Part shown: positions 59,258-64,000 of the stretch, one piece after another | Layout of the letters: every line of letters starts with the position of its first letter | Position numbering within the stretch: position 1 is the first letter of the stretch | DNA from: Gemmatimonadaceae bacterium | GTDB lineage: Bacteria; Gemmatimonadota; Gemmatimonadetes; Gemmatimonadales; Gemmatimonadaceae | NCBI GenBank assembly: GCA_020852815.1 | Contig: JADZAN010000010.1 | Location: forward strand, 124,001 to 188,000 | Direction of reading: 5' to 3' | DNA: 64,000 nucleotides | The notes under the pieces: generated by a model | The model's input: the letters and a program-made list of their open reading frames with translations, nothing else | The model's database searches: none | What the model was told of the DNA's origin: nothing | Made by a program: the position numbers and the translations under genes

Positions 59258-60400
59258 GTGCTGCACTTCCTTCTTAGTCGCTTCGTCCCGGATTTCCCGC
59301 CGCTCCGGCTCATCAACTACATCTCGGTGCGCGCCGCGGCTGCGGCCGTCACCGCGTTGCTGCTGTCGTTCCTGATCGGCCCCCTCATCGTGCGCCGCCT
59401 GCAGGCCATGAGCATACGCCAGGTGGTGCGCGAAGGGACGCCGGATTCGCACCAGCACAAGGGGACGACGCCGACGATGGGGGGCTTGATCCTCCTGGCC
59501 TGCTCGATCATTCCCACGCTGCTCTGGACGCGTCTCGACAACCGGTACGTCCTGCTGGCACTTCTCGTGACCGTCTGGATGGGCGGCATCGGCTTTCTGG
59601 ACGACTACCTCAAGCTCCGGCAAAAGCGGGAAGGGAAGAAGAACGAGGGGCTGGTGGAGCGCTACAAGCTGGCGGGGCAAGTCTCGATCGGGCTCCTCTT
59701 CGGCTTCATCCTCTGGAAGTTCCCGGTATCGACGCTCCCCGGGGCGTCGACCACGCTCCCGTTCCTCAAGTACGTGCTCATCGTCCCGGCGACGGCGGGA
59801 CTCGCCTGGCTCTACGTTCCGTTCACGACCTTCATCCTCACCGGCGTCAGCAACTCGGTGAACCTCACCGATGGCCTCGACGGGCTGGCGGCGGGGCTGA
59901 GCGCGATTGCCCTCGTCACCTTTGCGCTGTTTGCGTACGTCATGGGGCGCATCGACGCCAGCGCCTACCTGCAGCTCTTCTACCTGCGCGGTGCCGGCGA
60001 ACTCACCGTGTATTGCATGGCGCTGGTTGGGGCATGCATCGGATTCCTCTGGTACAACACGTATCCGGCGCAGGTCTTCATGGGCGACACGGGGTCGCTC
60101 GCCCTGGGCGGTGCGATCGGTGCGATCGCCATCCTCCTCAAGAGCGAGTTCCTCCTGCTCTTCATCGGTGGGGTCTTCGCGACCGAGACCGCCTCGGTGA
60201 TCGTGCAGCGCACCGTCTTCAAGTATCGCAAGCGCCGATATGGGCTCGAGTACGCCCAGCAGCACCGTGTCTTCCTGCGGGCTCCGCTGCACCATCACTT
60301 CGAGTTGAAGGGATGGAAGGAGACGCAGGTCGTCGTCCGCTTCTGGATCCTCGGGATCCTGTGTGCCTTCGTGGCCCTCACCACCCTGAAGCTGCGATGA
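59258..60400 (+). CDS. mraY: Phospho-MurNAc-pentapeptide translocase MraY
   Basis: MraY makes lipid I on the inner membrane. The 380-residue protein has about ten membrane segments and the motifs DSHQHKGTTPTMGG, FLDDYLKL, NSVNLTDGLDGLAAG, FMGDTGSLALGG and RAPLHHHFELKGW. The start is taken as GTG 59258, which gives the family's usual N-terminus. There is no ribosome-binding site, since the octamer array ends 13 bases upstream. It overlaps murD by four bases. Confidence 0.96.
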   Translation: MLHFLLSRFVPDFPPLRLINYISVRAAAAAVTALLLSFLIGPLIVRRLQAMSIRQVVREGTPDSHQHKGTTPTMGGLILLACSIIPTLLWTRLDNRYVLLALLVTVWMGGIGFLDDYLKLRQKREGKKNEGLVERYKLAGQVSIGLLFGFILWKFPVSTLPGASTTLPFLKYVLIVPATAGLAWLYVPFTTFILTGVSNSVNLTDGLDGLAAGLSAIALVTFALFAYVMGRIDASAYLQLFYLRGAGELTVYCMALVGACIGFLWYNTYPAQVFMGDTGSLALGGAIGAIAILLKSEFLLLFIGGVFATETASVIVQRTVFKYRKRRYGLEYAQQHRVFLRAPLHHHFELKGWKETQVVVRFWILGILCAFVALTTLKLR

Positions 60401-61776
60401 TCCCTGCATACGACTGGTCCCGCGGCGAGGTTGCCGTCGTGGGCCTCGGGCGAAGTGGCTCCTCGGCAACGCTCCTGTTGCGCCGCCTTGGCGCGCAGGT
60501 CTACGCATCGGATGCCGGCACGGCCCCCGCCGTGGCCGTCTCGCGCGAATCGCTGCTGGCCGTCGGGGCGTCGGTCGACGTGGGGCGGCACGACCTGCCG
60601 CGCATCGCGCGGGCGTCGCTCGTGATTGCCAGCCCGGGCGTCCCGCCGACGGCGCCTCCGCTCGTCGCGGCGCGCTCGGCCGGCGTCCCGATCATCAGCG
60701 AGGTCGAACTCGCCCTCGCGGCCATGCCGGGGCTGCGCTACGTGGCGGTGACGGGGACCAACGGCAAGAGCACCGTGACCGCCCTCGTCGCGCACCTGCT
60801 GCGCAGCGTTGGAGTGAGCGTGGAGGCGGCGGGAAACATCGGCACACCGCTGAGCGAGGTGGCGCTGCGGGCGGCGCCGCCGGCGTGGGTCGCGCTCGAG
60901 GTCTCGTCGTTCCAGCTGCACGACACACCGTCCATCAACCCGACGGTCGGCGTTCTCACGAACCTCTCGCCCGATCACCTGGACCGCTACGACTCGGTCG
61001 AGGCGTACTATGCCGACAAGGCGCTCCTCTTCCGGCATGCGCACGCGGACTCCAACTGGGTGGTGAACGCCGACGATCCCGCCGCGGTGGCCATGGCGCG
61101 CGGGATCGAGGGGAAGCACTTCCGGTTCTCGGCATTTGGTCGGTTGTGCGATGCCTTCCTGGGCGGGAAGGGGAAGCACCAACTCATCGTGGACGACGAG
61201 ATCCTGATGACGCGCGACCAGCTCCCCCTCCTCGGCAGCCACAACGTGGCCAATGCGCTGGCGGCGGTGATGGCCGTCATGGCCACCGATCCCGCGCACG
61301 AGAGCTTCGATGACCGCGCGCGCATGGTGGCGGCGCTCGAGTCGTTCCGGGCCCTTCCGCATCGCCTCGAGCCCGTCGCGGACCGGGAGGGCGTTCTCTG
61401 GATCAACGACTCCAAGGCGACCAACGTCGCCTCGGCGCTGGTCGCCATCGAGAGCATGCAGCGTCCCACGATCCTCCTGCTGGGCGGACGGCACAAGGGA
61501 GAGGCCTACACTTCGCTGCTGGACGCCATCGCGCGGCATTGCCGCATGGTGCTCGCGTTCGGTGAGGCCGCACCCATCATCGAGGGCGACCTCGCGGGAC
61601 GCGCCGCGGTGCAGCGCGTCGACGGCTCCTTTGCGAACGTCATGGCGCGCGCGCACGAACTCGCCCGCAGCGGCGATGCTGTCCTGCTCGCGCCGGCCTG
61701 CTCGTCGTTCGACATGTTCCGCAACTACGAAGAGCGTGGCCGCGCCTTCGCGGCGGCCGCGCGAGGAGAGGGGTGA
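60397..61776 (+). CDS. murD: UDP-MurNAc-L-alanine:D-glutamate ligase MurD
   Basis: MurD adds D-Glu. The 459-residue protein has VVGLGRSGSSATLLL, ASPGVPP, the ATP loop VTGTNGKSTVTALV, LEVSSFQL, TNLSPDHLDRY, GSHNVANALAA, NDSKATNVASAL and LLLGGRHKG. It overlaps mraY and ftsW. The gene order is the standard dcw order. Confidence 0.97.
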   Translation: MIPAYDWSRGEVAVVGLGRSGSSATLLLRRLGAQVYASDAGTAPAVAVSRESLLAVGASVDVGRHDLPRIARASLVIASPGVPPTAPPLVAARSAGVPIISEVELALAAMPGLRYVAVTGTNGKSTVTALVAHLLRSVGVSVEAAGNIGTPLSEVALRAAPPAWVALEVSSFQLHDTPSINPTVGVLTNLSPDHLDRYDSVEAYYADKALLFRHAHADSNWVVNADDPAAVAMARGIEGKHFRFSAFGRLCDAFLGGKGKHQLIVDDEILMTRDQLPLLGSHNVANALAAVMAVMATDPAHESFDDRARMVAALESFRALPHRLEPVADREGVLWINDSKATNVASALVAIESMQRPTILLLGGRHKGEAYTSLLDAIARHCRMVLAFGEAAPIIEGDLAGRAAVQRVDGSFANVMARAHELARSGDAVLLAPACSSFDMFRNYEERGRAFAAAARGEG

Positions 61777-62933
61777 TGCACGACCCCATGCGCGTGCGCG
61801 AGCGCTGGACGATGGGGCCCGAAGCGCGTGCCCTCGTCCTGGTCACCGCTGTCCTCACCGCCTTCGGCCTCGCCACGCTCTACAGCGCGAGTGCATTCGT
61901 GGCCATGCAGGCCGACCACGACTCGACGTACTACTTTCTCAAGCAGCTGGCGGGCGTTGCGGCCGGGATGCTGGCCTTTGCCCTCGCCGCCAAGTTCGAT
62001 GCGGAGAAGCTGGAGAAGTACGCCTGGCCGGCGATGATCGCCACGATCGTCCTGATGCTCATCACGGTGCTCCCCTTCACGAGGGCCATCGCCCCCCCCA
62101 TCAACGGGTCGCGCCGCTTCATCCTCGGCGCCTCGTTGCAGCCGTCGGAGTTCGGCAAGCTGGCGGTCGTGGTGTGGACCAGCATGCTCGTGCTCAAGAA
62201 GGGCGACCAGATGCGCCGCCTCACCAAGGGGCTCCTCCCTTTCCTGGTGGTCGTCGGCGTCCTCGACCTCCTGGCCTTCTTCCAGCCCGACCTCTCGGTG
62301 GCGATGATGTTCACCCTCATGATGGGGATCATCCTCTTCGCCGCCGAGGTGCGCATCGGGCACTTCATCCTCCTCGGGATGCTCGCCGCGCCGCTCCTCT
62401 GGCACGAGATCGAGAAGCGCCAGTACGCCATGTCGCGCCTCCTGTCGTTCATGGGATCGGGCGACGCCCCCGAGGCGATCAACTTCCAGTTGCGCCAGTC
62501 GCTCATCGCCGTCGGGTCCGGCGGGATCGTGGGGAAGGGGTTCGGGCAGGGATTGCAGCAGTACGGCTGGGTCCCGTTCGGCTACAACGACTTCATCGCC
62601 AGCAACATCGGCGAGGAGTGGGGATTCATCGGCATCACCTTCATCACGCTGGCCTTCGCGCTGTACGCCTGGCTCGGCTTCCGCATCGCGCGCCAGGCGC
62701 GGTCGCGCTTCTTGCAGCTGGTGGCCATCGGCCTCACCTGCACGACGGCCATCACCGCGTACCTGCACATCGGCGTCGTCATCGGGCTTCTCCCCACCAC
62801 CGGACTCACGCTGCCGTTTGTCTCGTTCGGGAGATCGAACCTGCTGCTCAGCTTCGTCCTCACGGGGATCCTGGTGAACATCGGGAGCGCGCGCGAGAAG
62901 GTGTACGGGGCGGCGGCCACCGCCCCCGTCTGA
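61776..62933 (+). CDS. ftsW: Septal peptidoglycan glycosyltransferase FtsW
   Basis: FtsW is a SEDS-family enzyme that polymerises glycan from lipid II with FtsI. The 385-residue protein has about ten membrane segments and the motifs LYSAS near the start, NGSRRFI, QPSEFGKLA, FQPDLS, VGKGFGQG and GLTLPFVSFGRSNLL. In the last one the usual Gly before the Ser is Arg. The ATG at 61776 overlaps the murD stop and has GGAGAGG upstream. Position between murD and murG favours FtsW over RodA. Confidence 0.93.
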   Translation: MHDPMRVRERWTMGPEARALVLVTAVLTAFGLATLYSASAFVAMQADHDSTYYFLKQLAGVAAGMLAFALAAKFDAEKLEKYAWPAMIATIVLMLITVLPFTRAIAPPINGSRRFILGASLQPSEFGKLAVVVWTSMLVLKKGDQMRRLTKGLLPFLVVVGVLDLLAFFQPDLSVAMMFTLMMGIILFAAEVRIGHFILLGMLAAPLLWHEIEKRQYAMSRLLSFMGSGDAPEAINFQLRQSLIAVGSGGIVGKGFGQGLQQYGWVPFGYNDFIASNIGEEWGFIGITFITLAFALYAWLGFRIARQARSRFLQLVAIGLTCTTAITAYLHIGVVIGLLPTTGLTLPFVSFGRSNLLLSFVLTGILVNIGSAREKVYGAAATAPV

Positions 62934-62952
62934 GCGCGGGGCATCGTCAGGC

Positions 62953-64000
62953 GTGCGCGTTCTCTTCACGGGCGGCGGAACCGGCGGGCACCTGTATCCC
63001 GCGCTGGCCATCGCGCGCGCCCTGGTGCGCGTGCGCCCCGACGTGCAGCCGCACTTTGTCGGGGCCACGCGTGGCATCGAGCGCGTGATCCTCCCCGACG
63101 CCGGTTTCCCGTACACGCTGCTCGATCTCCACCCGCTGTATCGTTCCGCCCCCTGGCACAACTGGAAGACGGCGCGCGGACTGCTGCAGGGGTGGCAACG
63201 CCTCGCGGCGCTGTCGCGCGAGGGCGCACCGCGCCTCGTGGTCGCCACGGGCGGCTATGCGGCGTCGGGTGCGCTCGCCTTTGCCGCGTGGCGTCGCATC
63301 CCGTTCGTGGTGCAGGAACAGAATTCGTTCCCGGGACGGACGGTTGCCCTCTTCTCCCGGTGGGCGCGCGAACTCTACCTCGGCTTTCCCGAGGCAGCCG
63401 ATCGCTTGCCGCCAGCTGCACGATCGCGTGCCATCGACACCGGCAACCCCATCGAGCCCCCCCCCGCGCTTCCCCCCGATCGCGCGGCGCAACGTCGCGC
63501 GTGGGGCTTCGGTGACGACGTGCGCCTCGTGGTGCTCGCCTTCGGCGGGAGCCAGGGCTCGGCCGCGCTCAATGCGCTGGTGGACGGATGGCTCGCGCTC
63601 GGCCTCCCTCCCGGCGTCGGGCTCATCTGGGGAACCGGGCGCGACCACATTCACCGCTACGAGGCACGCGCCAGTGCGCGCGTCGTCGTGCGCCCGTACC
63701 TCTCGCCGATCGCCGACGCATATGCGTGCGCCGACCTCGCCATTGCGCGCGCCGGTGCGATGACCACGGCGGAACTGTGCGCATGGGGGATCCCCATGTT
63801 CCTCGTGCCGCTCCCCACGGCTGCCGCCGATCACCAAACGGCGAATGCGCGCGCCCTCGCCGACGCGGGGGCCGCGCGCTGGGTGGCCCAGCGCGATGCC
63901 ACGAGCGATGCGCTGGCGCAGGTGGTGAACGAGGCGGCCAGCGATGATGCGTGGCGGGCACGCTGGTCGCTCGCGGCGCGCGCGCGCGGCCGCCCGGATG
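62953..64000 (+). CDS. murG: Lipid II synthase MurG, 3' end outside the window
   Basis: MurG adds GlcNAc to lipid I to make lipid II. The frame starts at GTG 62953, 19 bases after ftsW, and remains open to the end of the window (349 residues visible of about 360-380). Motifs are VLFTGGGTGGHLYPALAIA at the start, TGGYAASGALAFAA, QEQNSFPGR, FGGSQGSAALN, IARAGAMTTAELCAWGIP and ADHQTANARALADAGAA. All expected motifs are present, so the gene looks intact up to the edge. Confidence 0.95.
   Translation, partial: MRVLFTGGGTGGHLYPALAIARALVRVRPDVQPHFVGATRGIERVILPDAGFPYTLLDLHPLYRSAPWHNWKTARGLLQGWQRLAALSREGAPRLVVATGGYAASGALAFAAWRRIPFVVQEQNSFPGRTVALFSRWARELYLGFPEAADRLPPAARSRAIDTGNPIEPPPALPPDRAAQRRAWGFGDDVRLVVLAFGGSQGSAALNALVDGWLALGLPPGVGLIWGTGRDHIHRYEARASARVVVRPYLSPIADAYACADLAIARAGAMTTAELCAWGIPMFLVPLPTAAADHQTANARALADAGAARWVAQRDATSDALAQVVNEAASDDAWRARWSLAARARGRPD

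Noticed and set aside
61776-62933. RodA instead of FtsW
   Set aside because: Both are SEDS proteins with shared motifs. The murD-X-murG position in the dcw cluster favours FtsW.

Overview
The window is a G+C-rich bacterial chromosome segment (by eye around 69% G+C) with no plasmid, phage, IS or CRISPR signature. An Rnf complex joined to pyruvate oxidation, a meso-diaminopimelate-type MurE (DNPR motif), LemA/HtpX, many secreted TPR and gluzincin proteins and a recurring GTTAGGC/GCCTAAC heptamer fit a Gemmatimonadota-like organism best. No rRNA or marker-gene comparison was possible, so that placement is an inference. Almost every gene overlaps its neighbour by 1-20 bases (ATGA, GTGA or TGATG junctions), so the window is a chain of long operons.

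Region 1 (1-12842): an ion-translocating electron-transfer operon in the order unknown gene - rnfB - pyruvate:ferredoxin oxidoreductase - rnfC - rnfD - rnfG - rnfE - rnfA - 50-residue cysteine-rich membrane protein - apbE - cysteine-rich protein. The oxidoreductase is 1720 residues long and carries its own C-terminal ferredoxin on a flexible linker. It probably makes reduced ferredoxin for the Rnf pump. ApbE would attach FMN to RnfD and RnfG, and the small protein resembles NqrM.

Region 2 (12874-19291): envelope and stress genes. They are an NTF2-like secreted protein, an HExxH lipoprotein under a CRP-like palindrome, a large gluzincin/beta-propeller/barrel protein, htpX-lemA (htpX apparently starting at CTG) and a 54-residue membrane protein.

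Region 3 (19339-32949): housekeeping genes tilS, hpt, ftsH, a DUF2723 membrane protein, yggS, divIVA, purine nucleoside phosphorylase, ileS, a DksA/TraR-type zinc finger, lspA and rluD. In this sequence ileS is split by a frameshift inside a GGACGGG heptamer array. One extra copy of the heptamer would restore the frame. An octamer array (AAGACGAG) occurs in ileS, after divIVA and before mraY.

Region 4 (32946-49595): the most unusual part, a 16-gene cluster. It holds CheW (three), CheY, CheA, CheC, CheD and CheB, together with an MglA-type polarity GTPase, two Roadblock/LC7 proteins, two DUF4388 (PATAN) proteins, TPR proteins and a 606-residue protein made of two DnaA-type AAA+ modules with no DNA-binding domain. 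It has no CheR and no chemoreceptor. It looks like a chemosensory system acting on cell polarity or type IV pili instead of a flagellum, which is an inference.

Region 5 (49658-52735): a membrane-anchored gluzincin, a 56-residue membrane protein with a near-leaderless promoter, tRNA-Val(TAC) and a secreted TPR protein ending at a strong double hairpin.

Region 6 (52923-64000): the division and cell-wall (dcw) cluster rsmH-ftsL-ftsI-murE-murF-mraY-murD-ftsW-murG, with murG running off the end.
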